Shown: positions 1-7,466, counted from the stretch's first letter. The stretch: 8,295 nucleotides of DNA from Chloroflexota bacterium (GCA_021801545.1 JAJYXX010000404.1:1-8295); one strand, 5' to 3'. The notes: generated by a model from the letters alone, not told the origin. Translations and numbers: made by a program.

Positions 1-235
1 CCAGGGCGAGACCCAGATCGAAGGCCAGGCGCACCTCGAAGCCGAACAGCGACACGGTCGGGCCGACGCCGAGGCGAAGCCGGTGACCGACGGTGCCGAG
101 CGCCACGATCGAGGCGGCCACCGGCAGCACCGCGGCCCTCGGCCGGCGCGGTCCCACCAGCCAGGTCACGAGAGAGCCGATCAGCGTCGCCGCCGCGACG
201 AACGTGGCGAGAACACCATAGGCCGCGAGTGGCAT
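1..235 (-). CDS. Small hydrophobic membrane protein, C-terminus outside window
   Basis: An open frame starts with ATG at 235 and stays open to base 1 (78 codons seen), so the C-terminus is cut off by the window edge. A purine-rich ribosome site (GGGGAGGG) lies about 7 bases before the ATG. The start is 19 bases after the rpoD stop on the same strand, so it is probably the last gene seen of the dnaG-rpoD operon. The product is hydrophobic: a first membrane helix at about residues 4-27 (AYGVLATFVAAATLIGSLV), a short basic turn (GPRRPR), a second helix at about 34-50, then a loop and the beginning of a third hydrophobic stretch. The Arg-rich turn after helix 1 suggests that this loop is cytoplasmic. 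I do not recognise a family. Translation quality, codon bias and spacing support a real gene; function is unknown. Confidence 0.65.
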   Translation of the reverse strand, partial: MPLAAYGVLATFVAAATLIGSLVTWLVGPRRPRAAVLPVAASIVALGTVGHRLRLGVGPTVSLFGFEVRLAFDLGLAL

Positions 236-254
236 CGCCGCACCCTCCCCCGCC

Positions 255-1955
<1,701 letters not shown>

Positions 1956-1961
1956 CTGGTT

Positions 1962-1966
1962 CCTCC
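1962..1966 (-). promoter_or_regulatory. Ribosome binding site GGAGG deciding the rpoD GTG start
   Basis: GGAGG on the minus strand, six bases before GTG at 1955 and seven bases after the dnaG stop (TGA, 1975-1973). This favours the GTG at 1955 over the overlapping GTG at 1976, and suggests that ribosomes ending dnaG restart on rpoD. Confidence 0.7.
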
Positions 1967-1972
1967 GATCAT

Positions 1973-3985
1973 TCACGAACGTCCGACGAGCGGCCCGCTG
2001 CCAGCGCGTGTCCCGGTCGCGGGCGTCGCGGACGTCGCGGACCGATCCGCCGGGCGGGCGAGAAGGCGTGCCTGTTCACGGCGCCGGTCGAGCGACCGAC
2101 GCTCCTCGTTGATCTCCCGTTCCTGGGCCAGGAGCTGCTCGATCGCCGCCCGGTCACCGCGCCGCTCGGCCTCGGCCTGCTCGGCCTGGTTGTATTCGCT
2201 GCGCTCCTCGATTCGGTCGGCCTCGAGCGAGAGCAGGCAGTTTTCGATCGCGTAGACGACCCGCGACGGCGGCAGCGAGGCCGGGTCCGGGCCCTCCTTG
2301 GCGTAGATCGCGAGGGCGAGGGCGCGCGTCTCGTCGTCGAGCGACTCGAGGAGCCTGCCCCGGTCGAACCGCCCCGGCAGTCCGTGCTCGTCGGGGGCGC
2401 GCATGAGGACGATCGCCCGATAGAGCTCGCGCGCGATCGTGCTCGGCAGCATGTCCGGCCCGAGCTCGTCGGCGACCCTGAGCTGCTGGTCAGGCAGGAA
2501 GAGGATGAGCCGCAGGAGCTCGGCCTCGACCGGGCTGACCGCCCGCAGGACCTCGTTCACCGGCAGGGCGTCGGGGGAGGCGAGGACCGAGTCGGCCGAA
2601 ATCCGGCTCTCCGACGAGGGCGAACCGCCGAAGCCCGAAGATCCCGCGGAGCCCGGCGCCGGGCGACGATGGAGCACCTCGAGCAGGACGCGCTCCTCCA
2701 CCCCGCTCACCTGACGGAGCTTGCCGAGATAGCCGTCGCGCATCACCGGGTTCGGGACGGCGCGCAGGGTCGGCATCACCGCGTCGACGAAGCGCGCCTT
2801 GCCGCCGGGGGTCCGCAGGTCGACCTGGCGGGCGTGGAAGTCGATCAGGTAGTCGACGATCGGCAGCGCCGTCCGGACCTCCTCGCGCCAGAGGTCGGGC
2901 GAGGCAAGGACCACCTCGTCGGGGTCCTGGCCGTCGGGCAGGCGGACGACCCGGACCTCGTCGAGCTCGACCCCGCTGTCCGAGCCGGCGAGCTGGCGGA
3001 TCAGCCCCTCGAGCGCCTGGACGCCGAGCGTGCCGGCCCGCTCCCCCGCCGCGTCGACGTCGTAGGCGAGGGCGATCCGCTTCGCGTAGCGCGTGATCAG
3101 CGCGACCTGGCCGGGCGTGAGCGCGGTGCCGAGCGAGGCGACGACGTTGTCGAAACCCGCCTGGTGGGCGATCAGCGCGTCCGTGTAGCCCTCGACGATC
3201 ACCGCTTGGCCGGCCTTGCGCATCGGGCCCTTCGCGCGGTCGATCAGGTAGAGCGTGCGGCTCTTGTCGAAGAGCGGCGTCGCCGGCGAGTTCAGGTACT
3301 TCGGGCCGTGGTCGCCCGTGTCGCCCTCGCCGAGGAGGTAGCGGCCGCCGAGGCCGACCGCGTTCCCGCTCGCATCGCGGATCGGGAAGATGATCCGCTC
3401 GCGGAAGCGATCGTAGGCGCCCCGGCCGTTCGGGCGCGGTGTCGTCAGGCCAACCTCGGCGAGGTCGCGCGGGTCGGTCCCGCGGCGCGCCTGGAGCGTG
3501 CGCGACATCGTGTCCCAGCCGGCCGGCGCCCAGCCGAGCTGGAACTTCTCGATCGTCTCGCCGGTGAAGCCGCGGCCGTGGAGGTAGTCGAGCGCGGGCT
3601 GGCCGCTCTCGTGGGCGGTCAGGACCGTGTGGTAGAAGGCGATCGCCGTGTCGAGGACCTCGCGCAGGTGGGCCTTGCGCGCGTCCTGGGCGCGCGAGCG
3701 CTCGTCGAGCTCGACGCCGGCCTTTGCCGCGAGCGTCTTCAGCGCCTCGGCGAACGGGACCCCGTCGCGCTGCATGACGAAGCTGAAGACGTCGCCGCCC
3801 AGGCCGCAGCCGAAACAGTGCCAGCTGTCGCGGCCAGGCGTGACGACGAACGAGGGCGTCTTCTCGCCGTGGAACGGGCAGAGCCCTTTGAAGGTCGTGC
3901 CGGCCTTCTTGAGCGCGACCGTCTCCCCGACGACGTCGACGATGTTCAGTTTCGACTTGACTTCGGCTGCGACGCCGACGGCCAA
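1973..3985 (-). CDS. dnaG: DNA primase DnaG, TTG start
   Basis: Synthesises RNA primers for replication with the DnaB helicase. The frame is open from 4156, but I place the start at TTG 3985 (670 aa): AGGAGG sits at 3991-3996 with a 5-base spacer, and the protein then opens with AAEVKSKLNIVDVVGE, as primases do. With this start the zinc-binding CHC2 ligands are C36, H39, C57 and C60 (CPFH...CFGC). The Toprim residues become E265, D269 (EGYTD), D309 and D311 (DVD), the same numbers as the E. coli catalytic E265, D309 and D311 as I recall them. A further acidic motif, PDGQDPDE, follows at about 350-357. After a Gly/Ser linker (about 443-463) comes the DnaB-interacting C-terminal domain, then a charged coiled-coil-like stretch (about 600-640) and a low-complexity tail. 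The length is slightly above the usual ~600 aa. The 57 codons upstream of TTG look like untranslated leader. First gene of the dnaG-rpoD operon. Confidence 0.95.
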   Translation of the reverse strand: MAVGVAAEVKSKLNIVDVVGETVALKKAGTTFKGLCPFHGEKTPSFVVTPGRDSWHCFGCGLGGDVFSFVMQRDGVPFAEALKTLAAKAGVELDERSRAQDARKAHLREVLDTAIAFYHTVLTAHESGQPALDYLHGRGFTGETIEKFQLGWAPAGWDTMSRTLQARRGTDPRDLAEVGLTTPRPNGRGAYDRFRERIIFPIRDASGNAVGLGGRYLLGEGDTGDHGPKYLNSPATPLFDKSRTLYLIDRAKGPMRKAGQAVIVEGYTDALIAHQAGFDNVVASLGTALTPGQVALITRYAKRIALAYDVDAAGERAGTLGVQALEGLIRQLAGSDSGVELDEVRVVRLPDGQDPDEVVLASPDLWREEVRTALPIVDYLIDFHARQVDLRTPGGKARFVDAVMPTLRAVPNPVMRDGYLGKLRQVSGVEERVLLEVLHRRPAPGSAGSSGFGGSPSSESRISADSVLASPDALPVNEVLRAVSPVEAELLRLILFLPDQQLRVADELGPDMLPSTIARELYRAIVLMRAPDEHGLPGRFDRGRLLESLDDETRALALAIYAKEGPDPASLPPSRVVYAIENCLLSLEADRIEERSEYNQAEQAEAERRGDRAAIEQLLAQEREINEERRSLDRRREQARLLARPADRSATSATPATGTRAGSGPLVGRS

Positions 3986-3990
3986 CGAGA

Positions 3991-3996
3991 CCTCCT
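3991..3996 (-). promoter_or_regulatory. Ribosome binding site AGGAGG deciding the dnaG TTG start
   Basis: Perfect AGGAGG on the minus strand, followed by five bases and then TTG at 3985. No family-conserved residues are encoded upstream of it, so this site fixes the primase start. Confidence 0.8.
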
Positions 3997-4069
3997 GGCG
4001 ATCGATCTTCCCACCGATCCGATCCTGTCGCCGCGAACCGGAGGCCCTGAACCCGAGGCTCCGAATCGA

Positions 4070-4109
4070 CCGCCCCGGCCCCGGTTCCTGCCGGCGATCC
4101 CCGGGGCGG
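4070..4109 (-). promoter_or_regulatory. GC-rich hairpin in the dnaG leader
   Basis: Two 9-base arms, CCGCCCCGG (4070-4078) and CCGGGGCGG (4101-4109), are perfect inverted repeats with a 22-base loop. They lie in the untranslated leader between the candidate dnaG promoter and the TTG start. There is no U-run after the stem on the minus strand, so it is not a standard terminator. It may only shape the leader RNA; no known riboswitch class is recognised. Confidence 0.4.
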
Positions 4110-4136
4110 CCGCCACCCGCCCCGGACATGACTGTG

Positions 4137-4159
4137 GGCGTGTCAAGTCTTGACACGCC
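4137..4159. promoter_or_regulatory. 23-bp perfect palindrome, probable operator
   Basis: Arms GGCGTGTCAAG (4137-4147) and CTTGACACGCC (4149-4159) are exact reverse complements around one central base (T4148). A perfect 11+1+11 dyad with A/T bases near the centre is typical of a homodimeric repressor site. It lies a few bases downstream of the candidate dnaG -10 element, where a bound protein would block transcription start. I cannot name the regulator; MarR- and LexA-like proteins use sites of this general build. Confidence 0.6.
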
Positions 4160-4171
4160 GTTTCAGTCACC

Positions 4172-4200
4172 AGTTTACCACTTGACAGGGCGTGTGTATA
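4172..4200 (-). promoter_or_regulatory. Candidate sigma-70 promoter for the dnaG-rpoD operon
   Basis: On the minus strand: -35-like TATACA (4200-4195), a 17-base spacer, and an extended -10 TGG-TAAACT with the hexamer at 4177-4172. Each hexamer matches consensus at four of six positions, and the TGn extension helps. Transcription would begin near 4165 and give a leader of about 180 bases before the dnaG TTG. The -35 overlaps the CsoR-like operator, and the start region abuts the 23-bp palindrome. Confidence 0.45.
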
Positions 4201-4214
4201 CCCCATGGGGGTAT
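4198..4214. promoter_or_regulatory. CsoR/RcnR-family operator look-alike
   Basis: ATACCCC-ATG-GGGGTAT is a perfect 7-3-7 inverted repeat. A G/C tract flanked by ATA/TAT is the hallmark of operators bound by the CsoR/RcnR/CstR/FrmR repressor family (copper, nickel, persulfide or formaldehyde sensing). It closely resembles the Bacillus subtilis copZA operator as I remember it. No csoR-like or copA-like gene is present in the window. It overlaps the candidate dnaG -35 element. Confidence 0.5.
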
Positions 4215-4258
4215 TGACAGGACGACGGTGGAGAGGGGTGCTCGGGGCCAGCCTTCGA

Positions 4259-4717
4259 TCAGGGCTCGGAGGGGCTGCCCAACGTGGCGGCAACGACCTG
4301 GGCGACGCGCTGGTGCGACAGACCCAGGATCCGGGCGGCTTCCCGGACGGTGAGCCCCTCCCGCTCGACAAGCTTCCTGGCCAGCCGGCGCGTCAGCTCG
4401 GCGTACTCGCGCTCGTTCCGCTCGATCGCGGCGCGCAGGTCACGGACGCTCGCCAGATCGTGCCGGACGTCTTCCGGGAGCCTGGCTACGACCGTCACCT
4501 CGACGCTGTCAGGAGCGATGTCGAGAAAGGCCGCGATCGCATCCCGGGCCATCTCGTCGGCCTGGTCAAGCCGCCGGACCTGGCTGAACACGCCCGGGAG
4601 CTGCGCGACCCGGAGAAACCAGTAGCGGCCGTCACGCTCAGCGAGGACCTCGTACGAGCGCCGCTGATCACGCGAGTCGATCCCGCCTGTTTGCGCTGGC
4701 ACCGTCATCTCCACCAT
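4259..4717 (-). CDS. HicB-like domain protein with C-terminal helix-turn-helix (orphan antitoxin-like)
   Basis: A 152-residue protein from ATG 4717, which has GGAG four bases ahead and AGGAG slightly further up. A GTG at 4744 would add nine residues but has no ribosome site. Residues about 22-76 (YEVLAERDGRYWFLRVAQLP, then a helix with DEMARDAIAAFLDI) have the pattern of the HicB partial RNase-H-fold domain. A charged helical linker follows, then a HTH at about 121-146 (LTVREAARILGLSHQRVAQV). HicB antitoxins neutralise HicA mRNA interferases and repress their own promoter. No HicA-size gene adjoins it here, so it may act as a solitary DNA-binding regulator or be a leftover of a toxin-antitoxin pair. 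It begins exactly where helicase homology upstream is cut off. Confidence 0.75.
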   Translation of the reverse strand: MVEMTVPAQTGGIDSRDQRRSYEVLAERDGRYWFLRVAQLPGVFSQVRRLDQADEMARDAIAAFLDIAPDSVEVTVVARLPEDVRHDLASVRDLRAAIERNEREYAELTRRLARKLVEREGLTVREAARILGLSHQRVAQVVAATLGSPSEP

Positions 4718-5797
4718 CCGTCTCCGAGCTCCTGCTCCAGCCACTGTCTGAGAGGTCGTAGGGCACGACGTACGCGAAGCGCGGCGGGAAGAGCGGCCTG
4801 CCGTCGAACTTGACGAGCTGCTCCTTCATCAGCCGGCGCATCAGCTCGCCCGGGTCCGATGCGGGCGGGGCGGCGTCCGAGGCCTTCCGCTTGTGGCCCG
4901 CGAAACGGTCCGGATCAAGCAGGCTCATGAACAGCTCGAAGTCTTCCTCCTTGCCGTTGTGAGGCGTCGCGGTCAGGAGGAGGAAGTGGCGAGCGTGCGG
5001 GCGGACCCGCTCGGCGAGGAGGCGTCGCTTCGTCTTCTTGATCTCGCCCGAGAAGAGCTGGGCAGAGAGCTTGTGTGCCTGTCGAAGACGACCAGGTCCC
5101 AGTCGGGCGCGTTCTCGAGGAGAAGCTGGAGGTCCTCGTCGCGGCTGAGCTTGTCGAGGCGGGCAATCATCAGGTCCGTATCGGCGAACGGGTTGCCCGA
5201 GGCCGAACCCTCGATTCGGTCGCGGGTGAGGAGCGCGAAGTCGAGGTGGAACTTCTCGGCGAGCTCGGCCTGCCACTGCTCGACGAGCGAACCCGGGACG
5301 ATGATGAGGCAGCGGCGGAGGTCACCGCGGACGATCAGCTCGCGGATAAAGAGCCCGGTCATGATCGTCTTGCCGGCGCCCGGATCGTCGGCGAGGAGGA
5401 AGGAGAGCGGCTGGCGCGGGAGCATCGCCTCGTAGACGGCGGTGATCTGGTGCGGGAGCGGCTCGACGAGGCTCGTACTGACCGCGACGTACGGGTCGAA
5501 CAGGTAGGCGAGACCGATCCGCTTCGCCTCGCTCGCGAGCTTGAACGCCTCGCCGTCACCGTCGAAGGTCCAGGGGCGACCCTTCTCGACGATCGTGAGG
5601 TGCGGTTCGTCCTCGCGGTACACGAGGCGCTCGCCGACCTGGCCGTCGGTGGTCCGGTAGGTGAGGGTCAGGACCTCGGGGCCATGCCAGGTCACGTCGA
5701 CGACGGTCACCGCGCGGTCCGCCACGACACCGGCAACGAGGGCGCCTTTCGTCAGCTCTTCGAGGCGGGCAATCGTTGTCCTCCCTCCGGCGTCCAT
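4668..5797 (-). pseudogene. Frameshifted and truncated SF2/SNF2-type helicase (defence-island type)
   Basis: Two overlapping minus-strand frames together give the N-terminal half of a large DEAD/DEAH helicase. First frame: an N-terminal domain (AVTVVDVTWHGPEVLTLTYR), a Q-motif-like PLPHQ (about 113-117), Walker A DDPGAGKT (137-144), motif Ia LIIVPGSLVEQW, then DWDLVVFD. There one G is missing (GAC-AG where GACGAG is expected, at 5080/5081), so DEAH is broken. The second frame resumes with AHKLSAQLF, motif III LLLTATPHNG, and FPPRFAYVVPYDLSD, where homology stops at about 4746; the remaining residues to the stop at 4668 are unrelated and overlap the HicB-like gene. Relatives are long proteins (about 1000 aa) found in antiphage islands, so the second RecA domain is lost. 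ATG 5797 has a poor ribosome site; an ATT at 5773 has GGAGG six bases ahead. The base deletion could be a sequencing error; the truncation could not. Confidence 0.85.
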
Positions 5798-5830
5798 CCG
5801 GCCATGACGACGACTCGGCGTCGAGTTGGT

Positions 5831-5871
5831 CCCGAGTGTAGGGTGCGCGAACGGGGAACGTCACGCTCGGG
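5831..5871. repeat. Inverted repeat between the zinc-ribbon gene and the helicase remnant
   Basis: CCCGAGTGT (5831-5839) faces ACGCTCGGG (5863-5871): nine pairs including one G-U, with a 23-base loop. It lies in the 121-base gap. It might end transcription of the zinc-ribbon gene, but there is no T-run, and a match of this size can arise by chance in GC-rich DNA. Confidence 0.25.
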
Positions 5872-5918
5872 TCGCAGCGGGACGTGGACTCGCTCCAGCC
5901 CTGGGCAAGACGTCGTCC

Positions 5919-6131
5919 TCACCGCGGCCGGTCGAGATCATCAGGATTGGCGGGGTTCCAGTGTCGGCCCTTCTGGCACGCCGGGCAGACGTCGTCCGGC
6001 CACTCGACCGGGCGCTCGCAGCCGCACGAGCAGGCGCACGCCGGCTCGCCGTCGTCGAGGAGCCCGCCGGCGACGACGAGGGCGAGCTCCTCGGGCGAGT
6101 CGAGGTCGAACGGGTCGTCGTCCCAGAGCAC
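5919..6131 (-). CDS. Small acidic zinc-ribbon protein, function unknown
   Basis: A 70-residue protein from GTG 6131. The N-terminal part is acidic (DDDPFDLDSPEELALVVAGG). It is followed by a cysteine cluster at 32, 34, 36 and 38 (CACSCGC), then CPAC (49-52) and H57. The C36-x-C38 and C49-x2-C52 pairs fit a structural zinc ribbon; C32 and C34 are extra. No recognisable enzyme motif. The start has only a weak ribosome site, and no better in-frame start exists before a neighbouring frame takes over. It ends 121 bases before the helicase remnant on the same strand, so it could be part of the same accessory block. The Cys pattern and GC-rich third positions support a real gene; longer frames over the same bases are Arg/Ser/Pro-rich shadows. 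Confidence 0.65.
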   Translation of the reverse strand: MLWDDDPFDLDSPEELALVVAGGLLDDGEPACACSCGCERPVEWPDDVCPACQKGRHWNPANPDDLDRPR

Positions 6132-6153
6132 GGCGCCATTGTGGCGAACCGCA

Positions 6154-6172
6154 GTGACAGCTCGCCTGTCAC
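6154..6172. promoter_or_regulatory. 19-bp dyad ahead of the zinc-ribbon gene
   Basis: GTGACAG-CTCGC-CTGTCAC is a perfect 7-5-7 inverted repeat, 22 bases before the GTG of the zinc-ribbon gene. It lies in the 229-base region shared with the divergent SnoaL-fold gene. Size and position suit an operator for a dimeric repressor; the regulator is unknown. Confidence 0.45.
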
Positions 6173-6252
6173 GACCCGTTCGCTGCCGGGCCGCCGCCCC
6201 CTGCGACCGATCGTGACGAGTGGCCCTATCGGGCGGCGATCAGCGTGGCTAT

Positions 6253-6267
6253 CGTGCGCTTCGCACG
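6253..6267. repeat. Compact hairpin CGTGCG-CTT-CGCACG in the divergent intergenic region
   Basis: Perfect 6-bp arms with a 3-base loop, followed on the plus strand by a short TTTT eight bases on. No plus-strand gene ends here, so a terminator role is doubtful. It may be an operator or part of the upstream region of the gene at 6361. Apart from this and the 6154 dyad, I see no convincing promoter between 6132 and 6360; TTGACG at 6277 has no good -10. Confidence 0.3.
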
Positions 6268-6360
6268 CGGGAAGTTTTGACGCGCGGTCCATATGCTGGC
6301 CGCCGGGACCGCGCCGAGCCACTGGCGAGACCGGCCCGCCCTCAACCTGAGGGTATTCCG

Positions 6361-6798
6361 ATGGCGACCGCTGCGCTGCCGAAGACCGGCCTCGTGATGC
6401 GCTACCTCGACGCGTTCAATCGCGGGGACTGGGACACCTACAAGACAACCCTCACCGCCGACTCGGTCCACATCGAGCCAGGCGGGATGGAATTGCATGG
6501 GCCTGACGCCTCGGTCGAGGGGGTGAAGGTCTTCAGGGTCGCCTTCCCAGATCTGAAGGGCGACGTCGTGCGCCTGGTCACCGATGATCAGGTGGCCGCA
6601 GCCGAGATCGTGTGGAAGGGCACCCACACGGGTCCGCTCGTCACCCCGACCGGGACGATCGAGCCGACCGACAAGCCGGTCATCGTCCACGCGACGAAGT
6701 TCTTCGTCTTCGAGGGTGACCGGATCAAGTACAGCCGCCACTATTGGGACATGATGGAGCTGCTCGGCGCCATCGGAGCGATCCCGGGCGCGCGCTGA
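6361..6798 (+). CDS. SnoaL-like / NTF2-fold protein (ester cyclase family)
   Basis: A 145-residue protein from ATG 6361, with GAGGG eight bases ahead. The frame is open further upstream, but that part lacks family character. It shows the SnoaL-like pattern: N-terminal helix LVMRYLDAFNRGDWDTYKTTL broken by the RGDWD turn (residues 11-31 taken in two parts), DSVHIEPGGMELHGPDA (35-50), VFRVAFPDLKGDVVRLVTDD (57-76), VWKGTHTGPL (84-93), then the strand FFVFEGDRIKYSRHYWDMMELL near the C-terminus. Such cone-shaped alpha+beta barrels bind small hydrophobic molecules. Members include polyketide cyclases and many uncharacterised stress or catabolic proteins, so the substrate cannot be told. Polyketide synthesis is not implied: no other such gene is present. 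Probably a single-gene unit ending at the hairpin at 6862. Confidence 0.85.
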   Translation: MATAALPKTGLVMRYLDAFNRGDWDTYKTTLTADSVHIEPGGMELHGPDASVEGVKVFRVAFPDLKGDVVRLVTDDQVAAAEIVWKGTHTGPLVTPTGTIEPTDKPVIVHATKFFVFEGDRIKYSRHYWDMMELLGAIGAIPGAR

Positions 6799-6861
6799 TC
6801 CGGCGCCCGCGCAGCTGACGCGCGGAGCGGGTGTTGGTCCGGCGTCGCCCAGGTCGAGCGC

Positions 6862-6891
6862 AAGAGCCCCGGCCGCCAGACCGGGGTTCTT
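6862..6891 (+). terminator. Intrinsic terminator after the SnoaL-fold gene
   Basis: Arms AAGAGCCCCGG (6862-6872) and CCGGGGTTCTT (6881-6891) pair over 11 positions with one G-U and an 8-base loop. An A-side/T-side border flanks the GC core, the classic intrinsic terminator shape. It lies 64 bases after the stop at 6798. The rest of the 6799-7028 gap holds no gene I can support. Confidence 0.65.
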
Positions 6892-7028
6892 CCATGCCCG
6901 CTTCGACGGGCGAGCGGCTCGTCGTGGAACCCGGGGACGTTGACGCCGGATGTCAGCATTCGCTGGACAGTTGGTCTACCGGGCCGCAACGTCACCTGAC
7001 GGACCACATCGCCTGACTGGAGGAACCG

Positions 7029-7466
7029 ATGGGAACGAGTGTCCAGGTCGTCATCGACTGCGCCGACCCGGCGCGCCTGGCTGACTTCTGGGGGGAGGCA
7101 CTGCACTACCGGATCCCCGCGCCACCCCCGGGCTCCGCCAGCTGGGACGAGTGGGCCGTGGCGCAGGGAATCCCGGAGGACCGCTGGAACGACACCAGCG
7201 CGATCGAAGACCCTGACGGGAGAGGCCCGCGGGTCTTCCTCCAGCGGGTACCCGAGAAGAAGGTCGCCAAGAACCGGATGCACCTCGACCTCAACGTCGG
7301 TGGCGGCCCGGACGTCCCGCTCGAGGAACGACGGCTGCGCGTGGACGCCGAGGTCGCGCGGCTCAAGGCTCTCGGCGCATCCGACGCCCGCGGCGCGATC
7401 GAGCAGCACGGCGAGTACTGGGTCCGGATGAACGATCCTGAGGACAACGAGTTCTGCATCCAGTGA
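7029..7466 (+). CDS. VOC-superfamily (glyoxalase-like fold) protein
   Basis: A 145-residue protein from ATG 7029 with GGAGG five bases ahead (TGGAGGAACCG). It has the two-module vicinal-oxygen-chelate layout of the Glyoxalase_6-like group. Module 1 starts with strand VQVVIDCADPARLADFWGEAL (residues 5-25, in two segments: VQVVIDCADP and ARLADFWGEAL) and ends with VFLQRVPEKK. Module 2 starts with MHLDLNV (84-90, H85) and ends with MNDPEDNEFCI, where E141 is in the usual metal-ligand position. H85 and E141 suggest that a divalent-metal site could be kept, but full ligand sets vary in this group. Roles range from dioxygenase and glyoxalase chemistry to antibiotic binding (bleomycin-resistance-like), so only the fold is assigned. 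Single-gene unit; a stem-loop overlaps its stop. Confidence 0.87.
   Translation: MGTSVQVVIDCADPARLADFWGEALHYRIPAPPPGSASWDEWAVAQGIPEDRWNDTSAIEDPDGRGPRVFLQRVPEKKVAKNRMHLDLNVGGGPDVPLEERRLRVDAEVARLKALGASDARGAIEQHGEYWVRMNDPEDNEFCIQ

Larger units (their letters stand above)
4150..4219 (+). repeat. Three TTGACA elements at exact 32-bp spacing
   Basis: TTGACA occurs at 4150-4155, 4182-4187 and 4214-4219. The surrounding bases are partly shared (CTTGACACGCC, CTTGACAGGGCG, ATTGACAGGACG). The 32-bp period is about three helical turns, so the copies face the same side of the DNA. A fourth copy on the other strand (4141-4146) forms the left arm of the 23-bp palindrome. They may be half-sites for one regulator. 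No good -10 follows any of them on the plus strand, so they are unlikely to be plus-strand promoters. Confidence 0.5.

Noticed and set aside
2384..4153. A 589-codon plus-strand frame opposite dnaG
   Set aside because: Antisense shadow of a well conserved primase; no motif, no ribosome site.
4137..4219. CRISPR-like array from the 32-bp spaced repeats
   Set aside because: The shared units are only 6-8 bp, there are three copies, and the sequence between them carries promoter and operator elements; this is a regulatory array.
4205..4813. Plus-strand frame starting beside the CsoR-like operator, seemingly its target gene
   Set aside because: It is antisense to the HicB-like gene and has shadow composition and no family signal.
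5073..5090. Programmed ribosomal frameshift linking the two helicase frames
   Set aside because: No slippery heptamer or following structure is evident, and the join falls in the catalytic DEAH motif; a deletion explains it better, and the protein is truncated anyway.
6253..6284. Terminator from the CGTGCG hairpin followed by TTTT
   Set aside because: No plus-strand gene ends upstream, and the T-run is short and eight bases away from the stem.
6831..7016. A 61-codon plus frame between the SnoaL-fold and VOC genes
   Set aside because: It spans the terminator and has no family character or ribosome site.
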